Positions 1 to 8,115 are shown, counted from the first letter of the stretch. The stretch is DNA of 64,000 nt from Pseudoalteromonas atlantica (GCA_007988745.1 BJUT01000001.1:310001-374000), one strand, 5' to 3'. Numbers and translations are program-made. The notes: generated by a model not told the origin, from the sequence alone.

Positions 1-478
1 TAAGCTGCACATCGCGCGCAACGGTTCTTACAAGCCGGTTTGTTTTAGCAACAATATCTAAGCGGTCGCCTTTGTGCACCCGCGATAATGGAATATCTAA
101 AGTGGTTAATTTTAATGTATACAGCACTCTGCCTGCGGGGATCGCCTCTGATAAATTTTGGCTTTTAACCTGCATAAAATCTGTTTCAAATAGTGGTTGT
201 TCACCCATTTTATTAGTGGCTAATTGCTTACCAATAAAGGCGCGGGGATTTTGTATACTTAGCGCCATATTTGCATAGTTACTGGGGTTTACATCTTTTT
301 GGGCAATATCGTGCACACTCACTACTTGCCCCGCCGACATATTTTTATTTACCACCCAGGCAGTAACTAAGTCTTGTTCGTTTACTTGTCTGATGCCAAG
401 CGCTGAGGCCAACATGCCAGAGGTGATAAGTAAGGTGAGTGCAGCGGTCGTCGCCCCTTTATTATTTTTACTTTTCAT
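1..478 (-). CDS. CpaB/RcpC-like Flp pilus assembly protein (partial)
   Basis: The first 159 codons of a minus-strand gene are in the window; the 3' end lies off the left edge. The protein starts MKSKNNKGATTAALTLL, followed by one N-terminal membrane segment (about residues 8-28). An SAF-like region follows, with NKNMSAGQVVSVHDIAQKDV and later IPAGRVLYTLKL, the pattern of CpaB/RcpC proteins, periplasmic anchors of Tad/Flp pilus machines. A strong AGGAGG ribosome-binding site lies 5-10 bases before the ATG. It directly follows the pilin-like gene, as cpaB often follows flp. Family is fairly sure; length and C-terminus cannot be judged. Confidence 0.8.
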   Translation of the reverse strand, partial: MKSKNNKGATTAALTLLITSGMLASALGIRQVNEQDLVTAWVVNKNMSAGQVVSVHDIAQKDVNPSNYANMALSIQNPRAFIGKQLATNKMGEQPLFETDFMQVKSQNLSEAIPAGRVLYTLKLTTLDIPLSRVHKGDRLDIVAKTNRLVRTVARDVQL

Positions 479-498
479 AATTTCCTCCTGACAAATTT

Positions 499-522
499 CA
501 CTGCCACACGGTTGTGGCAGTG
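499..522 (-). terminator. Intergenic stem-loop between pilin gene and cpaB-like gene
   Basis: A perfect 10-bp inverted repeat (CACTGCCACA / TGTGGCAGTG, 4-base loop) lies 20 bp after the pilin stop and 10 bp before the cpaB-like ribosome-binding site. No U-tract follows on the minus strand, so it is more likely an mRNA stabiliser or weak attenuator than a full terminator. That would let the abundant pilin be made in excess of the downstream assembly proteins. Confidence 0.55.
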
Positions 523-542
523 TGATTTAGGTAGTTATAATT

Positions 543-932
543 TTAATTACCTTGTGAACCACCTGCTGCTGTACGTGTTGCAGCATCGCCACTTGGCGTT
601 GCATTAATAAGTGCAGCACTTTCACTAAAGTCAGAGGCAACAAAAGTAAACGAGCTACCATCGCCTGCGTAAACATCTACTGCATCAACATAGCCAGAGC
701 CTGAAATTTCTGCAGTGCCTTCGGCGTTGATCATGCCATCAAATACATAGCTTTGATCTAACGAGCCAATTGCTTCTGCTACATCTTCAAGCTCGCTGGT
801 TACAGAGTCTGGTAAGGTTGATAAACCAATTACAAGTGCTGCCACCATAGATGTTGAAAGAATAATTAGCTCAGAAGTAAGTACAAAGCCTTGTTGTTTT
901 TTACCGTTTAAGTTGCTTTTCATAGTTTTCAT
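543..932 (-). CDS. Flp-like pilin / pseudopilin precursor
   Basis: A 129-residue protein. A short basic leader (KSNLNGKKQQG) is followed by FVLTSELIILSTSMVAALVIGL, a hydrophobic helix. This fits a prepilin-peptidase cut after Gly15, with Glu at mature position 6 rather than the usual 5. The C-terminal half is acidic, Ser/Gly/Ala-rich and without recognisable domains. The frame stays open up to 1016, but the start at 932 is preferred: AAGGTGA precedes it with good spacing, and a sigma-54 promoter (978-993) lies inside the longer reading. It sits between the TPR lipoprotein and cpaB-like genes, so it is probably the major subunit of this Tad-like pilus. Function is inferred from context and N-terminus. 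Confidence 0.65.
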   Translation of the reverse strand: MKTMKSNLNGKKQQGFVLTSELIILSTSMVAALVIGLSTLPDSVTSELEDVAEAIGSLDQSYVFDGMINAEGTAEISGSGYVDAVDVYAGDGSSFTFVASDFSESAALINATPSGDAATRTAAGGSQGN

Positions 933-977
933 AATGATCACCTTAAATGTGTTAGAGCTTATGCCCACTTTATATAT

Positions 978-993
978 AGCGAGGACCGTGCCA
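978..993 (-). promoter_or_regulatory. Sigma-54 promoter of the pilin gene
   Basis: The minus strand reads TGGCACGGTCCTCGCT: a perfect -24 block TGGCACG and the invariant GG-N10-GC spacing, with TCGCT in place of TTGCA at -12. Predicted transcription would start near 966, leaving a 34-base leader before the ATG at 932. Confidence 0.7.
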
Positions 994-1063
994 TTAATTA
1001 AATCATTAAAAATCAATGATTTAATTTTATTATTTAAAATAAGCTTTGCTTATCCTTGTTATG

Positions 1064-1080
1064 ATTCGCATTTTGCAAAT
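1064..1080. promoter_or_regulatory. Candidate enhancer (UAS) of the pilin promoter
   Basis: The minus strand reads ATTTGCAAAATGCGAAT, a near-perfect ATTTGC-N5-GCAAAT palindrome centred about 105 bp upstream of the predicted sigma-54 start. The same element, with one base different, sits at the same distance from the secretin promoter (4043-4059). Position and symmetry fit a dimeric bacterial enhancer-binding protein; which one is unknown. Confidence 0.55.
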
Positions 1081-1299
1081 CATTATTAAAGTGCGTTAAA
1101 ACGCAAGCAGAGATTAATTAAAAGGCAAGCTGTTAACTCATTTATACAAAGCTTTTAAAAGTAAGAGAGACGAGCAATTAGTTGGGATTATTCACAAAGC
1201 GAGATAGGTTTAAACAACGCCGAGTAAGGCTATTTTAATTGTTTAGGTAGGTACGTTATTTTTACTTTTTATGAGCGGGTTTAACTAAGGAGTGCGTAG

Positions 1300-1329
1300 T
1301 TTAATAAAATAAAAAGGCCTTGCGGCCTT
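1300..1329 (-). terminator. Rho-independent terminator after the TPR lipoprotein gene
   Basis: Stem AAGGCC/GGCCTT with a 4-base GCAA loop (minus strand), overlapping the stop codon at 1328-1330, followed by a T-rich tract. It ends the secretin-lipoprotein unit and isolates it from the pilin unit. Confidence 0.85.
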
Positions 1330-2005
1330 AACTTTTACAATTACCAAGTACCGAAAGTTTCGCGTAGCGCGCTGTGGCTTGGTTGTGCTGCGCATCAAAA
1401 CCTATTGCCTCATTATAATAATGACACGCCAATGCGTTATCAGGTGTCGCCTCAGCTATTAGCCCTTTGTGATAGTAATAATGACTTTTCTGCGTGCCAA
1501 ATTTATAGGCAAGCTCTAAATAATTAGCTGCGATAACATAATGCCCTTGCGCATAATAAATAGACGCCATTTGTAAATACGGTGAAGCCTCAGTACCAAA
1601 TTCATCAATAGCGTACAGGGCAATTTGTTTTGCTTTGGCTAAATTTCCTTGCTCAATAGCTAAGTTAATACCTAAAGATAGCGCGTTTAAAGGCGGGTTA
1701 GGTAAATTAAGAAGCTTGTTTATTACCGATTGCGCCTGATTAGCTCTTCCGCTTTTATACAGTGCATAAGCTGATACAGATAAAATAACCTTATTGTTTG
1801 GGTGCTCAAGCATTAACTGATTAAGCTCATGCACTAAGGCTAAACAATTAACCGCGCTTACCCCTTCACAAGTTAAAGCACTGCTGTTTAGTGCATACTT
1901 AGTAACAATATCACTTAGTGCCGTATGTGGGTTTACACTGGGCGCATACTCTATATGTGCGCAGCCTGATATACTCAGTAAAATAATGATATATATTACT
2001 TTCAT
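1328..2005 (-). CDS. TadD-like TPR lipoprotein
   Basis: 225 residues. The N-terminus MKVIYIIILLSISGC is a lipoprotein signal peptide with lipobox SISGC. The rest is helical and resembles tetratricopeptide repeats, for example YLQMASIYYAQGHYVIAANY and YYYHKGLIAEATPDNALACH. TPR lipoproteins (TadD, or RcpB/PilF-like pilotins) help secretin assembly in Tad systems. Its start overlaps the secretin stop (ATGA at 2002-2005), so the two are translationally coupled, and a terminator follows directly. TadD-like is inferred from the lipobox, repeats and neighbours; the precise subfamily is open. Confidence 0.7.
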   Translation of the reverse strand: MKVIYIIILLSISGCAHIEYAPSVNPHTALSDIVTKYALNSSALTCEGVSAVNCLALVHELNQLMLEHPNNKVILSVSAYALYKSGRANQAQSVINKLLNLPNPPLNALSLGINLAIEQGNLAKAKQIALYAIDEFGTEASPYLQMASIYYAQGHYVIAANYLELAYKFGTQKSHYYYHKGLIAEATPDNALACHYYNEAIGFDAQHNQATARYAKLSVLGNCKS

Positions 2006-3921
2006 AACCCTTGCTCCTGTATAAAACTGGCCATTTGGCTATCTAAATCAACTGTTTGCCACACACGTAAATTATTAACCGGCTCGCGGACTAAATTAGG
2101 GGTAACCACAATAATCAACTCGCGGTTGTTTTCGCTTTTACTGGTTGTTTCGCTTAATTTACCAAACAGGCTCTCGCCGTTTGCATCGGGTACAAAGTCG
2201 TGACTGGCGTTGTTATCTGTACTAATTAAGCCACCAATAATTAAAGGTTGCCCGTCTTGTAAACGGGTAGAAGTTTGCATGCTGCGCGTATTAAATGCAC
2301 TGCTGTTTAAACTGCTGCCGGTGCTTTGTGCTATTTCTGCTGTGAGTGTGGTGTCTGGCAATGAAATAACCGGATTTAAATCAAGGGTTATGCGGTCTTT
2401 GTCATCCACTAAAGCACGAACATTGAGCTCAACGCCGAACGATTTAAACTCAGTACCACTAAATACTGAACCGCTGTTACCTTGTTGCCCGCTGGTAACG
2501 CCAGATGGGCTGTAGCTTGTAGGTACTGGCACTTCGCCGCCTACTTTAAATACCGCGCTTTCGCCTGCAAGTACGGTAAGTGTAGGTCGCGAAAGCGTTC
2601 TTGAAATTCCCTCTTGCTCTAGCAAAGAAAACAACATATCAATGGCAAATTGCGAGGTTGATAACTGCAAGTTATTTGTTAATTGTCCGCCAATTAATTG
2701 CAGTGCGTTTTCTATTGATGCTGAGCCAGACTCACGGGCATTCATGCCTTCTAGGCCAAATAAACCTTGCTCGTTGTTATACCCATTCGAAAGCACACTA
2801 ATATCTGGACGCCATTGCTTTAAGCGGCGCTGATTAACCTCATAAAGCTGCACCGACACCCTCACTTGAGGTAAGTCTTCTACTTCAATGCTTGATAGCA
2901 CTTTACCTTTAGCCACCGAAAGCAAAGTTGCCCGCGCTACGTTTGAATTTACATTGCTTAAAGTCAGGCCAGAATCGCCATTTAATAACCCGCCAGACTC
3001 ATTTGCGAGTACTTCAATAGCGCTTGTTTCGTTTTGCGTTGTGTTACTGATAAGCCCGTTTGGATCTAGTGCCGATGTGGGTGCTTGGCTTGCTTGCTCT
3101 GGTTCAAATAATTTATTGATGGTATTTAACAACCGCACCAGTTCAATTTGATTTTTAACTGTTCCGCTGAGCATAAACACATCGTTATCATCGTTTGATA
3201 ACTCATCAACCGAAATACGTTTTACAGTTACTTTGTCAGCCCCCATCGATTTTAACACCTGCGCTATGCGCGCCTCCTTAGGCTTTGGCGCTTGCGTAAC
3301 TTTAATAAGGTTAATAATCGCTACTTTACTTGAGCTTTGTGCTAAGCCATTGTTTAAATTACCCATGCCCTGTAAACGCTGCGCTAAAGAATTAAACATT
3401 CCTTGGTTAGGCGCAGAGGTAATAACAGGTTGAGCCGATTGTGAGCTACTTGCATATAAATAGTTTTTTGCCGCTTCGTGGGCTGCATGGCGATAATTAA
3501 GCGTAGGTACTTCGCCGCGTAGAACTACCGCGTGTCTATCAGGTGCGATGGTGAGCGCTAAGTTAGGATGAATATCGTTAAGGGCATTTTCAAGTACACT
3601 GTAGTCTTCGGTCACGCCCAGTAAAAATGTTTCTGATGTGTTGTCGTCATACCACACCATCATAGAGGTGCGGCCCAACTTTTTAGCCAAAATTAATAGC
3701 TCGCGTCCGTTTACTACGTTTACATCGAGTGTGGTTTCGTGGCCTAGCGCAACACGTGCTATATCTCGGTTAAATACAAAGCGAGTATGGGTCCACTTAA
3801 CTAAGTGGGATACTTTTTTTACTCTATCGCCATTGGCGTTTTCTATGTAATTTAAATTGCTTTGCTTGGCGTATACACAGCACGGTAAAAAAAGTATTAC
3901 AAAAATAATGGCTTTAAACAT
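2002..3921 (-). CDS. Type II/III-type secretin, Tad outer-membrane channel (RcpA/CpaC-like)
   Basis: 639 residues with a signal peptide (MFKAIIFVILFLPCCVYA). Residues about 40-110 resemble the secretin N-terminal domain of pilus assembly proteins, and about 110-260 hold a BON-like region with an insert. The C-terminal secretin core shows RPTLTVLAGESAVFKVGGEV, STRLQDGQPLIIGGL and RELIIVVTPNLV. This would form the outer-membrane pore of a Tad/Flp pilus. It is longer than I expect for RcpA/CpaC; the extra length lies in the low-complexity middle (about 160-330). A good ribosome-binding site (GAGGA, 7 bases) precedes the ATG. It is first in a two-gene unit driven by the sigma-54 promoter at 3955-3970. 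Confidence 0.85.
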   Translation of the reverse strand: MFKAIIFVILFLPCCVYAKQSNLNYIENANGDRVKKVSHLVKWTHTRFVFNRDIARVALGHETTLDVNVVNGRELLILAKKLGRTSMMVWYDDNTSETFLLGVTEDYSVLENALNDIHPNLALTIAPDRHAVVLRGEVPTLNYRHAAHEAAKNYLYASSSQSAQPVITSAPNQGMFNSLAQRLQGMGNLNNGLAQSSSKVAIINLIKVTQAPKPKEARIAQVLKSMGADKVTVKRISVDELSNDDNDVFMLSGTVKNQIELVRLLNTINKLFEPEQASQAPTSALDPNGLISNTTQNETSAIEVLANESGGLLNGDSGLTLSNVNSNVARATLLSVAKGKVLSSIEVEDLPQVRVSVQLYEVNQRRLKQWRPDISVLSNGYNNEQGLFGLEGMNARESGSASIENALQLIGGQLTNNLQLSTSQFAIDMLFSLLEQEGISRTLSRPTLTVLAGESAVFKVGGEVPVPTSYSPSGVTSGQQGNSGSVFSGTEFKSFGVELNVRALVDDKDRITLDLNPVISLPDTTLTAEIAQSTGSSLNSSAFNTRSMQTSTRLQDGQPLIIGGLISTDNNASHDFVPDANGESLFGKLSETTSKSENNRELIIVVTPNLVREPVNNLRVWQTVDLDSQMASFIQEQGL

Positions 3922-3954
3922 ATGCGCGTCCTCAAGTATGCGTTGAATTAACAG

Positions 3955-3970
3955 AGCAAGTTTAAGACCA
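3955..3970 (-). promoter_or_regulatory. Sigma-54 promoter of the secretin gene
   Basis: The minus strand reads TGGTCTTAAACTTGCT: GG-N10-GC spacing with a perfect -12 block TTGCT and a weaker -24 block. The predicted start near 3944 gives a leader of about 23 bases. Its match in layout to the pilin promoter raises confidence. Confidence 0.6.
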
Positions 3971-4042
3971 GCAAATATTTAGCTTTAAATTCAATAAATT
4001 AAAATGATTGGAGATATAAGCACAGGCGGCTTTAGTATTTTG

Positions 4043-4059
4043 ATTTGCAAAATGCAAAT
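4043..4059. promoter_or_regulatory. Candidate enhancer (UAS) of the secretin promoter
   Basis: ATTTGCAAAATGCAAAT, a perfect palindrome around a 5-base centre, about 107 bp upstream of the predicted sigma-54 start. It differs by one base from the element at 1064-1080. Confidence 0.55.
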
Positions 4060-4104
4060 GAAGTTAGGACAGAAGGCACAAAGCAGTGCTTTGTGCCAAA
4101 AGTA

Positions 4105-4677
4105 TTAATGCAGCGCGGCGGTAAAAGGAATGTTTTTACAAATTTCAGCTTCAGCGACTAGTAGCTCTTCTAAACGAACATCAACTTCTTCTTTATCAAA
4201 GTATTCGTACGCTAGCTCTACAAATAAGTTTTTATGTTTTTCTTCTGATTTAGCAATCGCCACATAAAAGTCTTTTTCTTTACCCTCTGGTAATGCTTGG
4301 GCAACCAATGAAAAACGCTCGTGGCCGCGGGCTTCAATAACGCCGCCAACCAGTAATCTATCCATTAAAAATCCATCACGGCCATGTCTAAATAAAGCGC
4401 GTATTTGTTTTATGTATGGATCTTTTTTGTCATCACCTAAATTAGTATCGCGTTCAATCAGCAGTTTAAGCACTTGTTTAAAGTGGATTAACTCCTCAAG
4501 CGCTAAATCGGTCATGGCTTTTACCAGTTTACGTTTGTCTGGGTAATGAGACAGCATAGAAATAGCCATGCCCGATGCCTTTTTCTCAGCGGCAGCGTGG
4601 TCTTGTAAAAACGTATTAAAGTCGGCTAAAACCGCTTCGGTCCATTCAAAGGGGGTGTTGTATTTTAATTCAAACAT
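4105..4677 (-). CDS. miaE: tRNA-(ms2io6A)-hydroxylase MiaE
   Basis: 190 residues. MiaE is a non-haem di-iron enzyme that hydroxylates the isopentenyl side chain of the modified adenosine at tRNA position 37. The ferritin-like four-helix pattern is visible, with ligand motifs EELIHF (about residue 65) and SEEKHK (about 145), plus HAAAEKKASGMA near the N-terminus, typical of bacterial MiaE. Length is normal for the family. It stands alone between the Tad locus and the sulfotransferase-like gene on the same strand. The start is the ATG of MFELKYNTPFEW; no strong ribosome-binding site is seen. Confidence 0.9.
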   Translation of the reverse strand: MFELKYNTPFEWTEAVLADFNTFLQDHAAAEKKASGMAISMLSHYPDKRKLVKAMTDLALEELIHFKQVLKLLIERDTNLGDDKKDPYIKQIRALFRHGRDGFLMDRLLVGGVIEARGHERFSLVAQALPEGKEKDFYVAIAKSEEKHKNLFVELAYEYFDKEEVDVRLEELLVAEAEICKNIPFTAALH

Positions 4678-4752
4678 TTTTTGTACTACTTAAAAAATAA
4701 TGCGGGGATTTTAGCGTATTTAATAGTAAAAATCTTGCAGCGCAGAGCAAAA

Positions 4753-5382
4753 TTAACGCATATAAGGTAAATGCTTATCTATGCGCCCTTTTGCTGTTGA
4801 GTCAATTTTTAACGGGTGTTTAATATCGTTCCATGCGGTCACTTTGCCGCCTATGTTCATTTTTTCAAAGTCGGTGCGCTCGCTTTTAATGCCTAAAAAC
4901 GCAGTAAGCTGAGCAAAACTTTGTGGCTTTGCTATATCAATTTCTAAGTAGTCGTTACTGCGGTGCTTAAAATACTCACGCGCGTTAGCTAAATGTGTGT
5001 TGTAGCACTTTGCTAAATAATCATCTTGGTTAATATTATCAATCGATAAGTCAGTAAAGGTCTTTAAGTAACAACGCTTTATATGAATATTAAAACCACC
5101 GTCTGGGCGCGTTAAATTAGTATGCATTCGCAGCAGCAATTGCCTAATTGAGGCAATCCAGGGTGTTTTTTCGCGCGCTAAATATATAAATTTAGCGCCG
5201 GGGTAATGGCTATCTAATGCTGGGTAGTCATTAAATACAGGGGTATCGGCTATGGCTGTGGCGTTTTCAAAACAATACGAGGTGTACGCAGTGTGCGCCG
5301 TGGCAATGCCAAACTCTAAAAAAGCGTGGCATACACTAGTGGTGCCTGTACGCGGAAGCCCTATTATAAATATTTTACTCAT
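4753..5382 (-). CDS. Sulfotransferase-family protein
   Basis: 209 residues. The N-terminus KIFIIGLPRTGTTSVCHAF has the P-loop-like PAPS-binding motif (LPRTGTTS) of sulfotransferases. FIYLAREKTPWIASIR is the matching 3'-phosphate-binding segment. The C-terminal region (DYLEIDIAKPQSFAQLTAFLGI) is the usual end of small Sulfotransfer family proteins. Such proteins transfer sulfate from PAPS to sugars or other small acceptors; the substrate here is unknown. It starts only 11 bp after the stop of the MAPEG gene, so the two may be co-transcribed. Confidence 0.7.
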   Translation of the reverse strand: MSKIFIIGLPRTGTTSVCHAFLEFGIATAHTAYTSYCFENATAIADTPVFNDYPALDSHYPGAKFIYLAREKTPWIASIRQLLLRMHTNLTRPDGGFNIHIKRCYLKTFTDLSIDNINQDDYLAKCYNTHLANAREYFKHRSNDYLEIDIAKPQSFAQLTAFLGIKSERTDFEKMNIGGKVTAWNDIKHPLKIDSTAKGRIDKHLPYMR

Positions 5383-5393
5383 AACTGCTATTA

Positions 5394-5768
5394 CTAACTA
5401 TTACGTGTTACAAGCAATAAAAAGGCACTAATAACCATCACTAAAAAGGTGGCAATGGTACCAATTTGGCGATACTTAAGATTGTTTTCAACAATGCCTA
5501 AATTGTGAAAAACGCGCCCTATTAATAATGCGCCACCTAAAATATTACAATAATGGCTGGCAAGGCCTTGGTATTCGGCTAAAAAAAGCAAAATAATCGT
5601 AAAGGGTACGTATTCCATAAAATTAGCATGGGCACGCACTGCACGTTGTAATTTAGGGTTGCCGTTATCGCCAAGCGACACTTGTTCGCTGCGGCGCACT
5701 TTGATCACATTAAAACTTAAGTAAATATAATAAAACGCTAAAAGCGCAGCATACGTAGAAACTATCAC
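5394..5768 (-). CDS. MAPEG-family membrane protein (YecN-like)
   Basis: About 124 residues with four predicted membrane segments. The motif LQRAVRAHANFMEYVPFTIILL is the MAPEG signature (conserved Arg, His, Asn, Glu), as in YecN and bacterial microsomal glutathione-transferase-like proteins. The open frame runs upstream to 5816, but I chose GTG at 5768: AGGA lies 7 bases before it, and the resulting N-terminus (MIVSTYAALLAFYY) lines up with the start of E. coli YecN as I remember it. An in-frame ATG at 5804 has no ribosome-binding site. The substrate is not known. Confidence 0.8.
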   Translation of the reverse strand: MIVSTYAALLAFYYIYLSFNVIKVRRSEQVSLGDNGNPKLQRAVRAHANFMEYVPFTIILLFLAEYQGLASHYCNILGGALLIGRVFHNLGIVENNLKYRQIGTIATFLVMVISAFLLLVTRNS

Positions 5769-5886
5769 GGTGTTGTCCTGTTTTATTTTTGGCAATAATA
5801 ACATAGTTTTGCACAATCATAAGTTTACTTAGTAACTATGCTACAGTGTGTATTAGTTGAATTTTATAACGCAATGAAAGGAATTT

Positions 5887-7245
5887 ATGTTTGTCCCTCG
5901 CAAAGTAGCCGACCGCTATCGTGAAATGATCAACAGCATTGGCTTTTACCCTTCTGTACTTTCGGTTGGTTTTTTACTTTTTGCTGTAATTACCATGTCG
6001 CTTGAATACATAGCGCCTGTAGAGCAGCTCAAGGCGTTTATATCTGTTGTGCTTGTAGATAGCGCCGAAAATGCCCGCACCATTTTAAGCACGCTAGCAG
6101 GCAGTATTATATCGCTTACGGTGTTTAGTTTTTCTATGGTGATGGTGGTTTTAAATTCGGCCAGTGCCAGTTTATCTCCGCGGGTTGTACCTGGGCTTAT
6201 TACTCGTAAGTCGCATCAAATGGTATTGGGCTTTTATTTAGGCAGCATAATTTACTCAATTATTATGCTCATTAATATTAATAAGCTTGAAGGTGGCGAT
6301 ACCGCTATTCCATCGCTTGGGGTGCTGCTGTCATTGGTGTTTGGCTTAGTATCGCTTGGCTTGTTTGTATTTTTTATTCATTCAATATCTAAAGCTATTC
6401 AAGTAGATAATGTACTTAACGGTTTATTTAGCCAAACTAAACGCGAAATTAAAGCCATTGTTGATAGGCAATCAGAAAAGCCGTTCGCTGACTTTCCTGA
6501 TTTTACACAGTGGCACTCAGTTAATAGCACTACCGAGGGTTATTACAAAGGGGTGCATACAGATAAGTTATGCGCCATATTAGCCGAGGAAAATATTCGG
6601 GTGTATATCTCGGTAAACCAAGGTTACTTTACCGTTAAAGGCTATCCGTTTTTAAAATGCGATAAAGACATTTCAAATAACGAAGAACTTATTGCTAAAA
6701 TTTTAGACTGCTTTATTTTTTATATAGAAGAGTACATTAGCGATCATTACCGTTATGGATTAACGCAAATTTCAGAAATTGCCGTTAAAGCAATGAGCCC
6801 AGGTATTAATGACCCTGGTACAGCGGTTAAATCGATAGATATGCTGAGTATTTTATTAATTGAGCGCCTGTCGCTTAACGATACAAATTATTCGTTTAAA
6901 CACAGCGACAACGCCCCGTTACTCTTTATACACGAAACCAGTTTTGATGAGTTACTGCACGATAACTTTACGCCACTGCGTAATTACGCAAAAGGCGATG
7001 CGTATGTAATGACGAACGTTTTAGAGGCATTTAAAAATATATTGTTTGTAGCGCATGGCAATGATGCAGCCCGAAACAGCCTATTTAATTACTTAAGTGC
7101 CATTGTAGATGACATAAATGAGCATGTAAGTAACGAATACGACAGACAAGAAATTACCAACATGCTTAACGCGATTGCCCGCATTAGCAAGCCACAAGGG
7201 GATAAACTAGTGGCTCGTTTTACCTGCCAACATATTAGTCAATAA
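5887..7245 (+). CDS. DUF2254 family membrane protein
   Basis: 452 residues. About four hydrophobic segments fill the first 170 residues (VGFLLFAVITMSLEYI, SIISLTVFSFSMVMVVL, MVLGFYLGSIIYSIIML, LLSLVFGLVSLGLFVFF). A soluble cytoplasmic domain follows, including AVKAMSPGINDPGTAVKSID, a conserved block I associate with DUF2254 proteins. Function is unknown in this family. A good AAAGGA site lies 7 bases before the ATG. It converges with, and overlaps by 11 bp, the SIMPL-domain gene on the other strand. Confidence 0.8.
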   Translation: MFVPRKVADRYREMINSIGFYPSVLSVGFLLFAVITMSLEYIAPVEQLKAFISVVLVDSAENARTILSTLAGSIISLTVFSFSMVMVVLNSASASLSPRVVPGLITRKSHQMVLGFYLGSIIYSIIMLININKLEGGDTAIPSLGVLLSLVFGLVSLGLFVFFIHSISKAIQVDNVLNGLFSQTKREIKAIVDRQSEKPFADFPDFTQWHSVNSTTEGYYKGVHTDKLCAILAEENIRVYISVNQGYFTVKGYPFLKCDKDISNNEELIAKILDCFIFYIEEYISDHYRYGLTQISEIAVKAMSPGINDPGTAVKSIDMLSILLIERLSLNDTNYSFKHSDNAPLLFIHETSFDELLHDNFTPLRNYAKGDAYVMTNVLEAFKNILFVAHGNDAARNSLFNYLSAIVDDINEHVSNEYDRQEITNMLNAIARISKPQGDKLVARFTCQHISQ

Positions 7246-7963
7246 AGTAAACCGCATAGCTAGACGCTGTTACTTTAATTTCTCCAGCATGATACGCATC
7301 AGGAACAAAATTACCGGGTGCGCTATCTGCTACCATCATGGTTTTTTCTGAGCGTGCATAAGGCTGAGCAGGTACGTTCATTGGGCTTAGCGACGCCGTA
7401 TATAGTCCTTTTAGCTCAACGCCGTAATCGGCACTTAATTCTTTTGCGGCTTTGCGGGCATCTTGAATGGCCAATTTTTGCGCCTGTTTGTGTAGCTCTT
7501 CATAGTTGCTCGCTAAAAATTGAGTTTGATTTATTTGGTTAATGCCGTTATTTACTAGGTTTTGTAACAGCTGAGGGTATTTTTCGATTTGCGAGAGTTT
7601 AACGCTTAACGTGCGCGACACTCTAAAGCCTTTAAATTCTTGCTCGCCAGAGCTTCTGTTGTATTGGCTTTCGCGATTTATAGAAATATGCCCTGCATTA
7701 ATATTACCGTCTTTAATGCCAAGCTCTTTTACTAATTTGATCGCTTTAGCCATGGTTTTATCGGCCTTGTTTTTAGCATCAATTAGGTCTTTATCTATTT
7801 CTACAATACCTACGCTTAATTGTACGTAATCAGGCATAGTGGTTACGGTTGCTTCACCTTTAACATAAATATGAGGAGCGTTAGGTGTTGAGTTTGCATG
7901 CGCATCAAGGCTCAAGGTACTTAAGGCAATTGCGCTACTTAATAAAAGAATGTGTGTTTTCAT
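7235..7963 (-). CDS. SIMPL-domain (DUF541, YggE-like) periplasmic protein
   Basis: About 242 residues with a cleavable signal peptide (MKTHILLLSSAIALSTLSLDAHA). The remainder is one SIMPL domain: IYVKGEATVTTMPDYVQLSVGI at the front, SLSQIEKYP-like and LVNNGINQINQTQF in the middle, and AIQDARKAAKELSADYGV before the end. YggE-like proteins are periplasmic and linked to oxidative-stress tolerance, with no known enzyme activity. The ATG at 7963 is preferred over the one at 7975 because it begins a clean signal peptide and has GGA 7 bases before it. Its 3' end overlaps the convergent DUF2254 gene. Confidence 0.85.
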   Translation of the reverse strand: MKTHILLLSSAIALSTLSLDAHANSTPNAPHIYVKGEATVTTMPDYVQLSVGIVEIDKDLIDAKNKADKTMAKAIKLVKELGIKDGNINAGHISINRESQYNRSSGEQEFKGFRVSRTLSVKLSQIEKYPQLLQNLVNNGINQINQTQFLASNYEELHKQAQKLAIQDARKAAKELSADYGVELKGLYTASLSPMNVPAQPYARSEKTMMVADSAPGNFVPDAYHAGEIKVTASSYAVYFID

Positions 7964-8032
7964 TGCATTATCCATTGTATTTTTGTTGTCACCATTAAAG
8001 AGCCTACGTGGTTAACAATAAATGAACAAGCA

Positions 8033-8060
8033 CAAAAAAACAGGCAATTGCCTGTTTTTT
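8033..8060. terminator. Terminator after maeA
   Basis: A 28-bp palindrome (AAAACAGGCAA / TTGCCTGTTTT core) with A and T runs on both sides, so it can work on either strand. It lies downstream of maeA and upstream of the SIMPL gene, both on the minus strand. Confidence 0.8.
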
Positions 8061-8115
8061 GTAACTGGCTGTTACGCAATGTACAGCCTTATTTACTTTA
8101 CGTTACTCAGCGTAA

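Larger units (their letters stand above)
933..1313. other. Intergenic control region of the pilin gene
   Basis: About 380 bp without a gene. On the minus strand it holds a sigma-54 type promoter (978-993) and a 17-bp palindrome (1064-1080) shared with the secretin promoter. Its far end carries the terminator of the preceding gene. The rest is AT-rich, with no coding region I can support. Confidence 0.6.

Noticed and set aside
933..1016. Longer 157-residue version of the pilin-like protein starting at 1016
   Set aside because: The extra region contains the sigma-54 promoter and has no ribosome-binding site at its start.
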